NCBI RefSeq assembly: GCF_024708915.1
Contig: NZ_JANJXQ010000073.1
Coordinates: 1-58,189 of the forward strand
Source of the DNA: Thiobacillus sp.
GTDB lineage: Bacteria; Pseudomonadota; Gammaproteobacteria; Burkholderiales; Thiobacillaceae
Direction of reading: 5' to 3'
Length of the DNA: 58,189 nt
The translations under genes and the position numbers were made by a program. Positions within the stretch are counted from its first letter, which is position 1; each line of letters opens with the position of its first letter. Positions 1 to 11,405 of the stretch are shown here, piece after piece. The notes beneath the pieces are model-generated. The model had not been told where the DNA came from and did no database searches. It saw only the letters and a program-made list of their open reading frames with translations.

Positions 1-137
1 TCGACCAGATCCTGGCGCGGCCCGCCCTGCTTGTGGACGAGCTCCTCCACCAGCCGCATCTTGGCGAGCAGCGCCTGCACCTGCGCGAGGCTGGTTTCCA
101 GGTTGTCCTGCGACTGGTTTTCGAGGTTTTCGGTCAT
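1..137 (-). CDS. mgtE: Magnesium transporter MgtE, N-terminal fragment cut by window edge
   Basis: Only the first 45 or so codons are present; the gene runs off the left edge. The start is the ATG at 135-137, giving a peptide that begins MTENLENQSQDNLETSL. It continues with an amphipathic helix rich in Leu, Gln and Lys and a segment reading LVEELVHKQGGPRQDLV. This resembles the N-terminal helical domain of betaproteobacterial MgtE proteins, which precedes the CBS domains and the five-helix Mg2+ channel. No membrane segment or CBS domain can be checked here, so the call rests on a short N-terminal match. Confidence 0.6.
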   Translation of the reverse strand, partial: MTENLENQSQDNLETSLAQVQALLAKMRLVEELVHKQGGPRQDLV

Positions 138-355
138 GGGGCGGATGTCAAAAAGCCCCGCGATTGTAACGCGCCCTACGCGAGTGGTCGCGGCGACTTG
201 CCGGCACGGACGCTATTTGAAAAACCCGAAGCGCGAAATGCTGGATTTCAGGGCCATTGAGCGTGGCGTGATGAGGGACGCGCGGGAATATTTTGGCTCT
301 TCCAGACACCCGACGGGAAGCCCCTGCCGCGCCCATCTCCTTGTCGCTCGACTTG

Positions 356-738
356 CCTGAAATGAAAACAGAGGACATCCTCGAAGGCGGTTTGGGAGAC
401 GACCTGCTGGCGAGTGGTGCCGGCAGCGACACCATCTACGGCGGCGCCGGGCGCGACATGATCCTCAGCGCCACCGGCTTCAACCTGCAACCGCAGCGCA
501 ACCGAGACAACGACGGCGTACTCGACGACTGGGCGCCGCTTGCAGGGGCGGGGGCGGTGCGGACCAGCAGGCGGCTGTGGGGCATCTATGCCGACAATCA
601 GGGCAGCGAGACCATCGAGGGCGGCGGGCCGGAAAGCCAGGACCGCGCGGGGGGGGCGCGGAAGACGGCGACGACAAGGTGATTGGCGGCCTGGGCGACG
701 ACTACATCGACGGCGGGCCGGAACGCCAGGACAGCGCG
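356..738 (+). pseudogene. RTX (haemolysin-type Ca-binding) gene fragment, frameshifted
   Basis: Two adjacent frames read as RTX nonapeptide sequence. The first contains GGLGDDLLASGAGSDTIYGG and later DNQGSETIEGG; the second contains EDGDDKVIGGLGDDYIDGG. The switch of frame coincides with a run of eight G at 649-656. There is no exporter-type N-terminus and no C-terminal secretion region, so this is a decayed middle piece of a protein related to, but not the same as, the large RTX gene at 2293. The G-run could also be a sequencing error, but even the joined product would be a fragment. Confidence 0.7.
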
Positions 739-803
739 CCCAATATCTCGATTTGCCCGCTGGGTAAACTAAATAAATTAAAAATCATAATCTTACGCGC
801 GCC

Positions 804-819
804 TACAATTAAAGTTGTA
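804..819. promoter_or_regulatory. 16-bp inverted repeat, copy 1 (putative operator)
   Basis: The sequence TACAATTAAAGTTGTA is a one-mismatch palindrome about 100 bp upstream of the short ORF at 919. A perfect version occurs at 1245-1260 in an equivalent position. The binding protein is unknown. Confidence 0.45.
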
Positions 820-918
820 TATCGAGCGTGCGCACAGTCTGTCAGGCTCCGAACTGATGCTTTCGCGGCCGAAGACACTTCAGAAAAATCGGGCAATACG
901 AACGTGAAAAGGGGAGAC

Positions 919-969
919 ATGAAATTGAGTAGATGGGCACGTCTTAAAGCATTGGTTTTCAATAATTAG
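919..969 (+). pseudogene. 16-codon ORF with strong Shine-Dalgarno, probable truncated gene start
   Basis: An AGGGGAG ribosome binding site sits just upstream of ATG 919. The ORF reads MKLSRWARLKALVFNN and then stops. The basic-hydrophobic start looks like the beginning of a signal peptide or membrane protein cut short. An IS21-like repeat array begins 60 bp downstream, so disruption by a mobile element is a reasonable inference. It could also be a real leader peptide. Confidence 0.3.
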
Positions 970-1030
970 CAATAATTCAGGAAACAGTTGGCCGTTTCCA
1001 AGTTGCCCGAAAGCAGCTGCGTATTCCAGT

Positions 1031-1088
1031 GAAAACCGCCACTCATTCTGATTCAAACCCGCCACCCGTTCCAATTGAAACCCGCCAC
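1031..1088. repeat. Three 23-bp-spaced direct repeats, IS21-type end remnant
   Basis: The 12-mers GAAAACCGCCAC (1031), CAAACCCGCCAC (1054) and GAAACCCGCCAC (1077) recur at exactly 23-bp intervals. Multiple short repeats of this kind with a core resembling CCGCCAC are typical of the termini of IS21-family elements, where IstA binds. No istA or istB gene is nearby, so this is an orphan end or scar. Confidence 0.5.
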
Positions 1089-1244
1089 TTGGACGGGTGG
1101 CTGTGGCGAATGCACGACCTGTCACCTGTCGCCCATGAATCATCAGCAATTTAATAATTGCGTAACGTGCTGGGGTGTCTTGTGGCAACGAATTCAGTCA
1201 AATACAAGAATAATTTACTGTGTAAACAGTTGGTTATGTCCAAC

Positions 1245-1260
1245 TACAACTAAAGTTGTA
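1245..1260. promoter_or_regulatory. 16-bp perfect inverted repeat, copy 2 (putative operator)
   Basis: TACAACTAAAGTTGTA is a perfect palindrome with a 2-bp centre, 84 bp upstream of the GTG ORF at 1344. It matches the element at 804-819 at 15 of 16 positions. The repetition in front of two separate leader regions suggests a regulator binding site that was duplicated together with the leader. Confidence 0.5.
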
Positions 1261-1317
1261 TAGACAGGCGGCAAGCCAGCAAGTCACAGTCCGGGAACAC
1301 CCGTGCGCAACACTCGG

Positions 1318-1334
1318 GATCAATAAACAGGGGG
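1318..1334 (+). repeat. Leader/RBS direct repeat, upstream copy
   Basis: The 17-mer GATCAATAAACAGGGGG matches GATCAATAAATAGGGGG at 2269-2285 at 16 of 17 positions; the latter is the ribosome binding region of the large RTX gene. The upstream copy precedes the small GTG ORF at 1344, suggesting it was once the leader of another RTX-type gene. Confidence 0.5.
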
Positions 1335-1343
1335 AGTCATTTT

Positions 1344-1523
1344 GTGCAATCACATGACCGCATGGAGAGCCATGCGGGTCGGACAACTGTGGGTTGTGAT
1401 GCGATCTTTGCCGAGCGCTTTAACGTGAGTGCCAAGCGTGCAGACCTACCAGATATTTCCTCCGCTTATCCAGCGCCTGCCCCGCTCATCACCGGCAATG
1501 AGGCTGCCATCGACATGGACTGA
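1344..1523 (+). CDS. Small 59-codon ORF, GTG start, unknown
   Basis: The ORF starts at GTG 1344, 7 nt after a GGGGGAG ribosome binding site that is a near copy of the one used by the large RTX gene. The product (VQSHDRMESHAGRTTVGC at its start, ending NEAAIDMD) shows no domain I recognise. It may be the N-terminal stub of a deleted gene or a genuine small protein. Coding status is uncertain; the shared leader is the main support. Confidence 0.25.
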   Translation: MQSHDRMESHAGRTTVGCDAIFAERFNVSAKRADLPDISSAYPAPAPLITGNEAAIDMD

Positions 1524-1712
1524 AACGTGCAGCCTGAGATTTACGATTGCGTGATTTACCTCGGGGAAAATTACGATGCCGCACACGACAAAAATCATGA
1601 AGAAGACGACAGAACAATGCAGAACAATGATCAGCAGACATCCTTTCACCAGCAAGGTATGAAACAAAGGGGGGCGTCCCTGAGTCCTCGGGCAGCGTCG
1701 CTTTTTTCCTGG

Positions 1713-2207
1713 ATGAATCTGCGCGTCGTCGGGATGCCATTCCACAATTTTTGTTGTTCCTTTTGCGTGGCCGCGCTTTCCTTACCCTTATTGACTGGAT
1801 GCAACATGAATGACCCGATGATTCAAGAGATGGACGGTGCGTATGCTGTTAAGGAAAGCAACGAAGATGTCACGCGCGTAGTGCAGAAATATTTTCCTCC
1901 GGGAATGCAGATGGAAGACGCATTCAAGCTCCTGCATCAGCTTAAAGAACAGGGGTTCGAAATAGGCGAGTACCGACATGAAGGTGTTCGCAAGTGGCCG
2001 GAAGGGGGAGAGTTACTCATATATCGTGACGAAGCATCCAAACGTGCTTACCAACCGCCTGGATCAATGGTTGATTACACAGCTCGAAAGCGCTACGAGC
2101 ACCGTCTGTTTGTTTTTGAGAAGCATGCCTTTATCACTATTCGAACAGACGGCGAGAAGATAATTTCCACTGAAGGGCGTATCTGGCCTCAGACGAATGT
2201 GCCGTAA
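1713..2207 (+). CDS. Putative lipoprotein of unknown function
   Basis: The reading frame is open from 1527, but the useful start is probably ATG 1713 (MNLRVVGMPF) or ATG 1734. Either gives a hydrophobic signal segment ending in a lipobox, LLTGC, with the lipidated Cys about 30 residues in. The mature part is about 135 residues and hydrophilic, with Gln, Glu and Arg-rich helices (MEDAFKLLHQLKEQGFEIGE) and a C-terminal beta-rich portion. No known family is recognised. It ends 85 bp before the RTX gene on the same strand, so it may be co-expressed with the secretion locus. Base composition is clearly more AT-rich than the downstream genes. Confidence 0.65.
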   Translation: MNLRVVGMPFHNFCCSFCVAALSLPLLTGCNMNDPMIQEMDGAYAVKESNEDVTRVVQKYFPPGMQMEDAFKLLHQLKEQGFEIGEYRHEGVRKWPEGGELLIYRDEASKRAYQPPGSMVDYTARKRYEHRLFVFEKHAFITIRTDGEKIISTEGRIWPQTNVP

Positions 2208-2268
2208 TTCTTTTTACCGAATTGAGAATGCCGGACAAAGGATTTAGACGCGCTTTAGAGTGCTTTGC

Positions 2269-2285
2269 GATCAATAAATAGGGGG
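2269..2285 (+). promoter_or_regulatory. RBS/leader repeat of the large RTX gene
   Basis: GATCAATAAATAGGGGG lies just upstream of ATG 2293 and supplies the purine-rich ribosome binding site. It is the second copy of the 17-mer at 1318-1334, and supports the choice of start for the RTX gene. Confidence 0.5.
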
Positions 2286-2292
2286 GTGGTAA

Positions 2293-5200
2293 ATGACTGA
2301 ATCAATCAGAGTCGGGTACAAGCCTGTTGGGGAGAATAACCTTGGGATCTACCACAAGTACCTTGTGTACACGAATAGTGCCGGTCAGGAATCATATATA
2401 GGAATTTATCCCCAAAACTACACCCTCTCAGAATATGTTGGTGCCGGTGCCTCATTCGGCAAAATCGACTATGAAACTGGCGTCTATGACCAAAATTCGC
2501 GGGATTGGGATCCTTCTCGTGATCCATCAAGCACTGCCACCCCCCATCCCAGTGAAACCATCAAAACAGGCGACAACCTGTCTTCAGAATGGCAGAGCAT
2601 CCAAGACACCGTGGGTGACATCTATACAAGAGGTATTGATTATGGCCCGACAAACACTAACTCCAACGCGGGTATTGACGAAGCTCTGCGGGGCGCAGGT
2701 CTACCTCCAGCATCACAGGACGGCCCATCGGGTAACTGGGCACCCGGCTCAGATTTTGATTTGCCGGGTGGCGATGTCGCTCCAGGCGGAAAGAGTTTTG
2801 GCGAGGAACTGGGCGACTGGTTGTGGGGCAAATTAGGCCTGGATGATTTGTCCGACGCCATCTCCGACCTCTTCAAAGGCGCCCAACGCTTCTTCCCTCG
2901 TTACGACCCCCTCACCCTCGACCTCGACGGCGACGGCCTCGAAACCGTCGGCTTCGACCCCAGCCGTCCCGTCTACTTCGACCACGACCTCAACGGCACC
3001 AAAGAAGGCACCGGCTGGGTCGCCCCCGACGATGGTTTCCTGGTTCTGGACCGCAACGGCAACGGCGTCATCGACAACGGCGCCGAACTCTTCGGTGACC
3101 ACACCCCGCTTGCCGGTGGCGGCACTGCCGCCGACGGCTTTGCCGCATTGGTGCAGGAAGACACCAACACCGACGGCAAAGTTGATGCGTTGGACGCCCG
3201 CTTCGCCGATCTTCGCGTCTGGCGCGATCTGAATCAGGACGGCATCAGCCAAGCCGGCGAACTCACCGCCCTGACCGACGCCAGCATTGCCGCCATCAAC
3301 GTCGCCAAGACCGCCAACAGTCAGGCCCTTGCCAACGGCAACCAGATCGCTGACCTCGGCACCTATATCAAAACCGACGGCAGCACCGGTGGCCTGGGCG
3401 AGACCCACGGTCTCGCCGACATCAACCTTGCTGCCGACACCTTCCACCGGCAGTTCACCACCACCATTCCGCCCACCCCTGAAACCGCTGCCTTGCCCGA
3501 CATGCGCGGCAGCGGTGCGGTACGCGATCTGCGCGAAGCCGCCACCCAGTCGGGCACCCTGCAAACCCTGCTCACGCAATACAGCGCCGCCCCCACCCGC
3601 GACAGCCAGCTGGCGCTCATCGATTCGATGCTCGACGCCTGGGCCGACACCAGCGGCTATGCCGAAACCCTCGATACACGGGCCGGTACCCGCTACATCG
3701 TCCGCTACGACTCATTCGGCAATATCACCCGCTCTGCGCATCTGGTCAGCGGAGCCGCGCCCGCGGGCGGCCTCACCGCCGACGTGGACAACCCCCAGCT
3801 CGACGCCGCCTACCGCGACACCATCGCGCAATGGAACCAGCGCATCCACATCCTCGAAGCCTTCAACGGACGGCACTTCTTCAACCTGCCCAGTGAGGCG
3901 CAGGCGGGCGGCGGGGCGGTGATGGGGATGAACTTCAGCACCGCCACCACAGGCGGCATAGCGGGGGTCACGCTTGGCACGCTGGCTATCAACTACACAC
4001 AGGCTCAGCTCGATCTGTTGAGCCAGTCGTACGACGCGCTCAGGGAATCGATTTATGATGCGCTGATCATGCAAACCCGTTTCAAATCCCTGCTCGATAG
4101 TATCGACCTCATCTCCACGCCCAATGGCGTTGTGCTCGATTTCAGCGTTGCGCAGCAAGCCCTGCAGAACGCCATCGCGGCCAACGCCGCCAACGGCATC
4201 AGCGACCTGATCGAATTTAACCACTACGGACAGAGTACTTTGGCAGGCCTGGGCTGGACCGGCTGGTCGATGCTGGAAAACGCCATCCGCACCACCCCGG
4301 TCACGCCCGAACTGCAAGCCGTGTACGACACCTTCGGCGTCAAGATCGACGGCACCGCCGGGTTCTCCAGCAGCGGCACGGACAAGGCTGACATCCTCGT
4401 GGGCGGCGCGGCGGCCAACACGCTCTATGGCAACAACGGCAACGATGCGCTCTATGGCGGCGACGGCAACGACGGCCTCTACGGCGGCAATGGCGACGAC
4501 GTGCTGGCGGGCGGCGCGGGCAACGACAGCCTGAACGGCGGTGCGGGCAACGACCTCTATCTGTTTGGACGTGGCGCCGGGCAGGACAGCATCAACTACG
4601 CTTACGACAACACGGCGGGTCGCGTCGATACGGTGCAGATGAGCGCCGATGTCGCCTCCACCGATGTCACCCTCACGCGCAGCGGTAGCGATCTGGTGAT
4701 CGCCATCAACGGCACCACCGACAGGCTCACCGTGGGCGGCTATTTCTATGGCGACGGCGCCGGTGGTTACCAGATCGACTCGCTGGGCTTTGCCGACGGC
4801 ACCAACTGGACGGTGGCCGACATCAACCGCATCGTGTTGCAAGCCACGGCGGGCAACGACACGCGCCAGGGCTATGCGTCGGCGGATACGCTGGACGGGC
4901 TGGATGGCAACGACACGCTCTATGGTGGCGGCGGCAACGATACGCTGATCGGTGGCCTCGGCAACGACACGCTTCAGGGCGACGGCGGCGCGGATACCTA
5001 CCGATTCGGCCGGGGCGGCGGCAGCGACACCATCAACAACTACGAATACCTGGCGGCGGGCGCAGCGAATCCGGTGGATGCGATCGTGTTCGATGCGGGC
5101 ATCGCGCCTGCCGACATCGTGGTGACGCGCAATTGGTATGGCGACCTCACGCTCGGCATCAGCGGCACGACAGACAAGCTCGTCGTTACCGGCTATTTCC

Positions 5201-8200
5201 AGAACGATGCTGCCACCAGCTATGCGGTGGAAGAAATCCGCTTTGCGGATGGCACGGTGTGGACGATAGACGCCGTGAAGGCGCTGGCGCTGGTCGCCAA
5301 TGAAGCGGGCTCTACCTTGTATGGCTTTACGTCGGACGACGTGATTACGGGGGCGGCGGGTAACGACATCATTTATGCCCGTGAAGGCAACGACACGGTG
5401 GACGGCAACGATGGCAACGATGGCCTCTACGGCGAAGCCGGAAACGACACCCTGCGCGGCGGTGCGGGACGTGACTATCTTGTCGGCGGCGATGGCAACG
5501 ACACGCTCGACGGCGGCGTGGGCGACGATCAGCTCACCGGCGATGTCGGCGCGGATACCTATGTGTTCGCGCGCGGATACGGCAAGGACTCGATCAACAA
5601 CTACGAATATATCGCCAACGGTGCAAGCAATCCGGTCGATACCATCGCCTTCGCTGCGGGGATTGCACCGGCGGATATCGAGGCGCGCCGCTCGGCGTGG
5701 AACGAACTGGTGCTCACGATCCGGGGCACAACGGATACGCTGACCGTTTCGCAGTATTTCCAGAACGACGCGACTACGCCTTATGCGGTGGAGCAGATTA
5801 CGTTTTCCGATGGCACGGTCTGGGATGTCGCCACGGTCAAGGCGCGCGTGCTGGACGCTACCGATGGTGCCGACGTGTTTACCGGCTACGCCACCGACGA
5901 CACGCTGGCCGGCGCGGGCGGCAACGATACGCTGAGCGGCGCGGGCGGCAACGACGTGCTCAATGGCGACGACGGCAACGATGTGCTGAACGGCGGCAAC
6001 GGGTTCGACACGCTGCGTGGTGGAGCCGGTGCCGATACGTTATATGGCGGTAACGGCGACGACATCATGCAGGGCGGTGATGGCACCGATTACCTGCTTG
6101 GAGAACAAGGCAACGACACGCTGGAAGGCGGGCTGGGCAACGACGTGCTGAACGGCGGCGAAGGCGACGATACCTACGTGTTCGGCTATGGCGACGGCAC
6201 CGATACCGTGCTGGAACAGGGCTATTTCCCCAACGGCGCGGGCAACGACACCATTAGCATGAGAGCGGGCGTGCTGGCCGCCGATGTGAAGATCAGCCGT
6301 GCCGGCAACGACGTCATCCTCGCGCTGCCGGGACAGATCGTGGGCGAGTATTACATCTACGACAGCCTGCGCCTGCAAAGTGTGCTTGATAACGACGGCG
6401 ATAACGTGCAGAAGATCGAACGCGTGGTCTTCAACGATGGCACGATCTGGACGCTGGAAGACATCAAGACCCGTCTGATGGGGGGCACCGAAGGCAATGA
6501 CATCCTGTACGGATTCGCCACGCCGGATTCGATCAGCGGCAACGGCGGCGACGATCTCCTGTTCGGGCTGGCGGGTGCCGATACGCTGCTCGGAGGCGCG
6601 GGTAACGACACCCTCGATGGCGGCGACGGTGACGACTTCATCGACGGCGGCGCGGGTAACGACACCCTCAAAGGCGGCGCGGGACAGAATTTGTATCTGC
6701 TCGACACGGGCTCCGGCCAGGACAATGTGATTCGCAATCCCTTCGACGGTCTGGCGGCGACCGATATCGTGCTGGTCCCGGAAGCCATCGGCCTCGACAA
6801 CGTTGAGTTCATCCGCGAAGGCGCGGACGTGCTGTTCCGTATCAAGGGCAGCACGGACAGCATCCGCTTCAACGGCATCATGGCCAACGACGGCGTGTTC
6901 GCATCCTACAGCTTCGGCTTCCGGACGGTGAACGGCACAACCACGCTGGATTTGAATGCGCTGAAACTGGCCATGCTCAATGGTGGGACGGGCAACGACA
7001 CCCTGACCGGCTATGCGACCGACGATGCGATGACCGGCGGTGCGGGCGACGATACGCTCGATGGCGTGGCGGGCAACGACACGCTGGCGGGCGGCGACGG
7101 CAACGACAAGCTCTACGGGGGGGCAGGCGACGACACCTTGACGGGTGGATTGGGGAATGACGTGCTCGACGGCGGCGCCGGTGCGGACAATCTGGCAGGC
7201 GGCCTGGGCGACGATACCTATGTCGTCGATAGCGCGGGCGATAGGGTGACCGAAGCCGCAGGCGAAGGGATCGACACGGTCGTCAGCACAGTCGATTTCA
7301 CGCTCGGCGCCACCGTCGAGAATCTGTTCCTGTCGGGAAGCGCGGCGATCAACGGTACCGGCAACGCGGGTGCCAATCTTCTGGTCGGTAACGTCGCGGC
7401 GAATGTACTTTCGGGCGGCCTGGGCAACGACGAACTGGACGGCGGAGCCGGGTCGGACACGCTGCGGGGCGGCTCGGGCGATGATCTCTACCGCGTGGAC
7501 AACACCAGCGACATCGTCGAGGAAAACCTGGGCGAAGGCGTTGATACAGTTCGCGCAAGCGCCAGCTTCACCCTGTCGGCCAATATCGAGAATCTTGTGC
7601 TCGAAAACACGGGCGGTTATATCGACGGCACGGGCAACGCGGAATCGAACCACATCACCGGTAACATCTACGGCAACCGCCTGGATGGCGGCGGGGGTGC
7701 GGATATCCTGGAAGGCGGCGACGGCGACGATACCTACGTGATCGATAGCGCGTCGGATCAAATTGTGGAAGGGGTGTCTGGCGGTTACGACACGGTGGAA
7801 AGCGCCATTACCTACACGCTGGCCAATACGCTGGAAAATCTCACCCTGACCGGCACCGCCAACCTCGACGCCACGGGCAACGATGGCGCCAACCAGATCA
7901 ACGGCAACAGCGGCAACAACCGGATCGACGGCGGGCTGGGTGCGGACACCATGGCAGGCGGCGAAGGCAACGACCTGTATATCGCCAATGAACAGGGCGA
8001 CAGCATCAACGAGTCCTTCGGCCAGGGCATCGATACCATCGAGCGCGGCTACGACACGCTCTATATCCTGGAAAGCGATGTCGAGAATCTGGTGCTGACG
8101 GGGGATGTCGTCCACGGCAACGGCAACGACCTCGACAACGTCATCACCGGCAACGCCGCCAACAATACCCTGCTTGGACTGGGCGGCAACGACACGCTCA

Positions 8201-11200
8201 TAGGCGGTGCGGGCGACGATGCGCTGTTCGGCAGCGAAGGCGCGGACACGCTGATCGGCGGCGCGGGCGACGATTACTACGAGATCGACGATGCCGGTGA
8301 TGTCATCGTCGAAAACCTCAACGAGGGCGACGACTTCGTGCGCAGCACCGTCAGCTTCACGCTGGGCGACAACCTGGAGCGCCTGGCGGTGGATGGCTTT
8401 GATGACCTGACCGTAACTGGAAACTCACTCAACAATGGCCTGTGGGGCAACCTCGGCAACAACATCCTCACCGGCGGCACCGGTAACGACTACTTGTTCG
8501 GTGATGCGGGCGACGATGTGTACGTATACAACCGGGGCGATGGTCAGGACTCCATCGACAACACCGACCTGCTGGGTGCCACCGATACGCTCCGCTTTGG
8601 GGCGGGCATTGCCGATACTGATGTGCTGGCTTTCCAGTACGGCACCAGCATGTTCCTCAAGATCAAGGGCACGAGCGATCAAGTCGGCTTTATCAATTAC
8701 TACGGGGCCAACACGGTCAACGGCAGCGAGGTTTCCGATCACAAAATCGACCGCGTGGAATTTGCCAATGGTGCAGTGTGGGACCAAGCCATGATCCAGA
8801 CCGTGGTGGACCGCGCCAATAACAATAGTGCGCCGACGATCAACAGCTATCTGCCCACTCTGCAGGCCCGTGCCGACTCCACGTTCAGTTACACGGTGGA
8901 AGCCAACACGATTACCGACCCCGACCCGTGGGATTCGATCACTTACAGCGCGACCATGTCGAATGGTGCAGCCTTGCCATCCTGGCTCTCCTTCGATTCG
9001 GTCACGCGTACATTCAGCGGTACCCCGACTGTGGGTAATGTCGGGTCACTGCAATTCGTGCTGTGGGGCACGGACAACTATAACTACTCGGCAGGACAAT
9101 ACGTCAATCTGAATGTCGGCTCCCCCAACCGAGCCCCCATCCTCTCCACTGCGTTACCTGACCAGACAGCGCCCCAAGGCGGTGTCTTCAGCTATACCGT
9201 CGCGTCCAACGCATTCACCGATCCCGATGCGGGCGACACGCTCGCTTACAGTGCCACTCTGGCGGATGGCAGCGCATTGCCGTCATGGCTCAGTTTCAAC
9301 GCCACGACTCGTACCTTCAGCGGCACCCCCAGCACCTTGGGCGCGATCAGCGTGCGCGTGACCGCGAAGGACACCGGCAACCTGACGGTATCGGACACTT
9401 TCGACATCACCGTCAGCGTGCAGAACCTGACGCTTAATGGCACCTCAGGCGTGGACACGCTCAATGGTGGCGACGGCAACGACACCTTGAACGGCCTGGC
9501 GGGCAACGACACCCTCAACGGTGGGGCCGGCAACGACCGCCTCGATGGCGGCACCGGCAACGACACCCTGCGAGGCGGAACGGGCGACGACACCTACATC
9601 GTCGACAGCACCACCGACGTCGTCACCGAAAACCTCAACGAGGGTCTCGACACCGTGCAGGCCAGCGTGACCACCACCCTGGCCGCCAACGTCGAGAGTC
9701 TTATCTTGACCGGCACCACCGCCATCAACGGCACCGGCAACGCGCTCGACAACGTGCTCACCGGCAACAGTGCCAACAACACCCTGACCGGCGGCGCGGG
9801 CAACGACCGGCTCGATGGCGGAACCGGCAACGACACCATGCTGGGCGGTGCCGGAAACGACACCTATGTCGTCAACGTGTCCACTGACATCGTGACCGAG
9901 AACGCCAACGAGGGCACCGACACCGTCGAGTCCAGCGTCACCCTGACGCTCGCCAACAACGTCGAGAACCTCGTCCTCACCGGCACGTCGGCGATCAGCG
10001 GCACCGGCAATACGCTTGCCAACGTTCTCACCGGCAACAGCGCCAACAACACGCTGTCCGGTGGCACGGGTGCCGATACGATGATCGGCGGCGCGGGCAA
10101 CGATACCTATGTCGTCGATAACGCCCTCGATGCCATCACCGAGAACCTCAACGAAGGCACCGACCTGGTTCAATCCAGTGTCACTTACACGCTCGCCAAC
10201 AACGTTGAAAACCTCACGCTCACTGGTACCACTGCCATCAACGGCACCGGCAATGCGCTGGATAACACCCTCACCGGCAACAGCGCCAACAACACCCTGA
10301 CCGGCGGCGCTGGTAACGACCGCCTCGACGGCGGAACCGGCAACGACACCATGATCGGCGGCACCGGCAACGACACCTATGTCGTCAACGTCGCCACCGA
10401 CATCGTCACCGAGAACGCCAACGAGGGCACCGACACCGTCGAATCCAGCGTGACCCTGACTCTGGGCAACAACGTTGAGAACCTCACGCTCACCGGCACC
10501 ACTGCCATCAACGGCACTGGCAACACGCTGGACAACGTCCTCATCGGCAACAGCGCGGTGAACACGCTGACCGGTGGAGCGGGCAATGACCGCCTCGACG
10601 GCAAGGCGGGGGCAGACAAGATGTTCGGCGGTACCGGCGACGACACCTATGTCGTCGACATCAGTACAGATGCCATTACCGAGAACGCCAACGAAGGCAT
10701 CGACACCGTCGAGACCGGCCTGACCTACACCCTGGGCACCAACCTGGAGAATCTCACCCTCACTGGCACCAGTGCGGTCAACGGCACCGGCAACACCCTC
10801 AACAACGTTCTCAAGGGCAACAGCGGCGTCAACAGCCTTTCCGGCTTGGCCGGCAACGACACCCTGGAAGGCCTGGGCGGCGCCGACACCCTCACCGGTG
10901 GCACCGGTAACGACACCTACGTCCTGGGTCGCGGCTACGCTGCCGACACCGTCGTCGAGAACGACGCCACCGCAGGCAACACCGACATCGCCCAGTTCCT
11001 GACGGGTGTGGCGGCCGATCAGATCTGGTTCCAGAAGGTCGGCAACAACCTGGAGACCAGCATCATCGGCACCAGCGACAAGCTGGTGATCAAGGACTGG
11101 TACCTAGGCAATGCGTATCACGTCGAACAGTTCAAGACCACCGACGGCGGCAAGACTCTGACCGACAGCAACGTGCAGAACCTGGTCAATGCCATGGCCA

Positions 11201-11289
11201 GCTTTGCGCCACCTGCTGCCGGTCAGACCACCTTGCCGACCAACTACCAGAGCAGCCTGGCACCGGTGATCGCGGCCAACTGGCAGTAA
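2293..11289 (+). CDS. Giant RTX-repeat protein, type I secretion substrate (2998 aa)
   Basis: The N-terminal 200 residues are non-repetitive. Residues about 204-325 hold EF-hand-like acidic loops ([43 protein letters not shown]) typical of large secreted RTX proteins. From about residue 696 come many blocks of GGxGxDxLxGG nonapeptides that bind Ca2+ outside the cell, alternating with beta domains of the haemolysin-related type (for example [24 protein letters not shown]). Two cadherin/Ig-like domains (residues about 2176-2380, motif [18 protein letters not shown]) are followed by more repeats. The C-terminus, [16 protein letters not shown] and ending VIAANWQ, probably carries the uncleaved secretion signal. 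No protease, lipase or other catalytic motif was seen, so adhesin, matrix or S-layer-like roles fit best. The ABC exporter and adaptor genes follow. Confidence 0.9.
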   Translation: MTESIRVGYKPVGENNLGIYHKYLVYTNSAGQESYIGIYPQNYTLSEYVGAGASFGKIDYETGVYDQNSRDWDPSRDPSSTATPHPSETIKTGDNLSSEWQSIQDTVGDIYTRGIDYGPTNTNSNAGIDEALRGAGLPPASQDGPSGNWAPGSDFDLPGGDVAPGGKSFGEELGDWLWGKLGLDDLSDAISDLFKGAQRFFPRYDPLTLDLDGDGLETVGFDPSRPVYFDHDLNGTKEGTGWVAPDDGFLVLDRNGNGVIDNGAELFGDHTPLAGGGTAADGFAALVQEDTNTDGKVDALDARFADLRVWRDLNQDGISQAGELTALTDASIAAINVAKTANSQALANGNQIADLGTYIKTDGSTGGLGETHGLADINLAADTFHRQFTTTIPPTPETAALPDMRGSGAVRDLREAATQSGTLQTLLTQYSAAPTRDSQLALIDSMLDAWADTSGYAETLDTRAGTRYIVRYDSFGNITRSAHLVSGAAPAGGLTADVDNPQLDAAYRDTIAQWNQRIHILEAFNGRHFFNLPSEAQAGGGAVMGMNFSTATTGGIAGVTLGTLAINYTQAQLDLLSQSYDALRESIYDALIMQTRFKSLLDSIDLISTPNGVVLDFSVAQQALQNAIAANAANGISDLIEFNHYGQSTLAGLGWTGWSMLENAIRTTPVTPELQAVYDTFGVKIDGTAGFSSSGTDKADILVGGAAANTLYGNNGNDALYGGDGNDGLYGGNGDDVLAGGAGNDSLNGGAGNDLYLFGRGAGQDSINYAYDNTAGRVDTVQMSADVASTDVTLTRSGSDLVIAINGTTDRLTVGGYFYGDGAGGYQIDSLGFADGTNWTVADINRIVLQATAGNDTRQGYASADTLDGLDGNDTLYGGGGNDTLIGGLGNDTLQGDGGADTYRFGRGGGSDTINNYEYLAAGAANPVDAIVFDAGIAPADIVVTRNWYGDLTLGISGTTDKLVVTGYFQNDAATSYAVEEIRFADGTVWTIDAVKALALVANEAGSTLYGFTSDDVITGAAGNDIIYAREGNDTVDGNDGNDGLYGEAGNDTLRGGAGRDYLVGGDGNDTLDGGVGDDQLTGDVGADTYVFARGYGKDSINNYEYIANGASNPVDTIAFAAGIAPADIEARRSAWNELVLTIRGTTDTLTVSQYFQNDATTPYAVEQITFSDGTVWDVATVKARVLDATDGADVFTGYATDDTLAGAGGNDTLSGAGGNDVLNGDDGNDVLNGGNGFDTLRGGAGADTLYGGNGDDIMQGGDGTDYLLGEQGNDTLEGGLGNDVLNGGEGDDTYVFGYGDGTDTVLEQGYFPNGAGNDTISMRAGVLAADVKISRAGNDVILALPGQIVGEYYIYDSLRLQSVLDNDGDNVQKIERVVFNDGTIWTLEDIKTRLMGGTEGNDILYGFATPDSISGNGGDDLLFGLAGADTLLGGAGNDTLDGGDGDDFIDGGAGNDTLKGGAGQNLYLLDTGSGQDNVIRNPFDGLAATDIVLVPEAIGLDNVEFIREGADVLFRIKGSTDSIRFNGIMANDGVFASYSFGFRTVNGTTTLDLNALKLAMLNGGTGNDTLTGYATDDAMTGGAGDDTLDGVAGNDTLAGGDGNDKLYGGAGDDTLTGGLGNDVLDGGAGADNLAGGLGDDTYVVDSAGDRVTEAAGEGIDTVVSTVDFTLGATVENLFLSGSAAINGTGNAGANLLVGNVAANVLSGGLGNDELDGGAGSDTLRGGSGDDLYRVDNTSDIVEENLGEGVDTVRASASFTLSANIENLVLENTGGYIDGTGNAESNHITGNIYGNRLDGGGGADILEGGDGDDTYVIDSASDQIVEGVSGGYDTVESAITYTLANTLENLTLTGTANLDATGNDGANQINGNSGNNRIDGGLGADTMAGGEGNDLYIANEQGDSINESFGQGIDTIERGYDTLYILESDVENLVLTGDVVHGNGNDLDNVITGNAANNTLLGLGGNDTLIGGAGDDALFGSEGADTLIGGAGDDYYEIDDAGDVIVENLNEGDDFVRSTVSFTLGDNLERLAVDGFDDLTVTGNSLNNGLWGNLGNNILTGGTGNDYLFGDAGDDVYVYNRGDGQDSIDNTDLLGATDTLRFGAGIADTDVLAFQYGTSMFLKIKGTSDQVGFINYYGANTVNGSEVSDHKIDRVEFANGAVWDQAMIQTVVDRANNNSAPTINSYLPTLQARADSTFSYTVEANTITDPDPWDSITYSATMSNGAALPSWLSFDSVTRTFSGTPTVGNVGSLQFVLWGTDNYNYSAGQYVNLNVGSPNRAPILSTALPDQTAPQGGVFSYTVASNAFTDPDAGDTLAYSATLADGSALPSWLSFNATTRTFSGTPSTLGAISVRVTAKDTGNLTVSDTFDITVSVQNLTLNGTSGVDTLNGGDGNDTLNGLAGNDTLNGGAGNDRLDGGTGNDTLRGGTGDDTYIVDSTTDVVTENLNEGLDTVQASVTTTLAANVESLILTGTTAINGTGNALDNVLTGNSANNTLTGGAGNDRLDGGTGNDTMLGGAGNDTYVVNVSTDIVTENANEGTDTVESSVTLTLANNVENLVLTGTSAISGTGNTLANVLTGNSANNTLSGGTGADTMIGGAGNDTYVVDNALDAITENLNEGTDLVQSSVTYTLANNVENLTLTGTTAINGTGNALDNTLTGNSANNTLTGGAGNDRLDGGTGNDTMIGGTGNDTYVVNVATDIVTENANEGTDTVESSVTLTLGNNVENLTLTGTTAINGTGNTLDNVLIGNSAVNTLTGGAGNDRLDGKAGADKMFGGTGDDTYVVDISTDAITENANEGIDTVETGLTYTLGTNLENLTLTGTSAVNGTGNTLNNVLKGNSGVNSLSGLAGNDTLEGLGGADTLTGGTGNDTYVLGRGYAADTVVENDATAGNTDIAQFLTGVAADQIWFQKVGNNLETSIIGTSDKLVIKDWYLGNAYHVEQFKTTDGGKTLTDSNVQNLVNAMASFAPPAAGQTTLPTNYQSSLAPVIAANWQ
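9577..10920 (+). repeat. Tandem 81-90-codon repeats in the RTX gene C-terminal part
   Basis: Five successive units begin near GG(T/A)G(N/D)DTYVV and run through [27 protein letters not shown] and [11 protein letters not shown]. Most units are 90 codons, one is 81. Units 2 and 4 are almost identical in DNA as well as protein, indicating recent duplication or gene conversion. Looser copies of the same unit occur at about 7190-8290. Confidence 0.8.
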
Positions 11290-11356
11290 TAATAATGAAG
11301 CGGGCCGCGCCTCGTGGGTTTGAAGCGCGGTGAACGAACAACCTGATTTGTAAAGA

Positions 11357-11392
11357 CACACGCCCTGACACGTTTAAGTGTCAGGGCGTGTG
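11357..11392 (+). terminator. 15-bp perfect hairpin between RTX gene and exporter gene
   Basis: CACACGCCCTGACAC at 11357-11371 pairs with GTGTCAGGGCGTGTG at 11378-11392 around a 6-nt loop. No T-run follows. It sits 68 bp after the RTX stop and 13 bp before ATG 11406. A leaky terminator or mRNA-stabilising hairpin here would make the toxin-like substrate more abundant than its exporter, as is known for hlyA/hlyB operons. Confidence 0.6.
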
Positions 11393-11405
11393 CGTGTGTA
11401 CTGCC

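Noticed and set aside
804..1260. LuxR-type lux boxes at the two palindromes
   Set aside because: The 16-bp TACAACT dyad does not match the 20-bp lux box consensus and no luxI/luxR gene is in the window.
6040..8115. 691-codon minus-strand ORF inside the RTX gene
   Set aside because: It is antisense to in-frame RTX repeats; its low-complexity Val/Ala/Ile sequence is the mirror of repeated codons and has no start signals.
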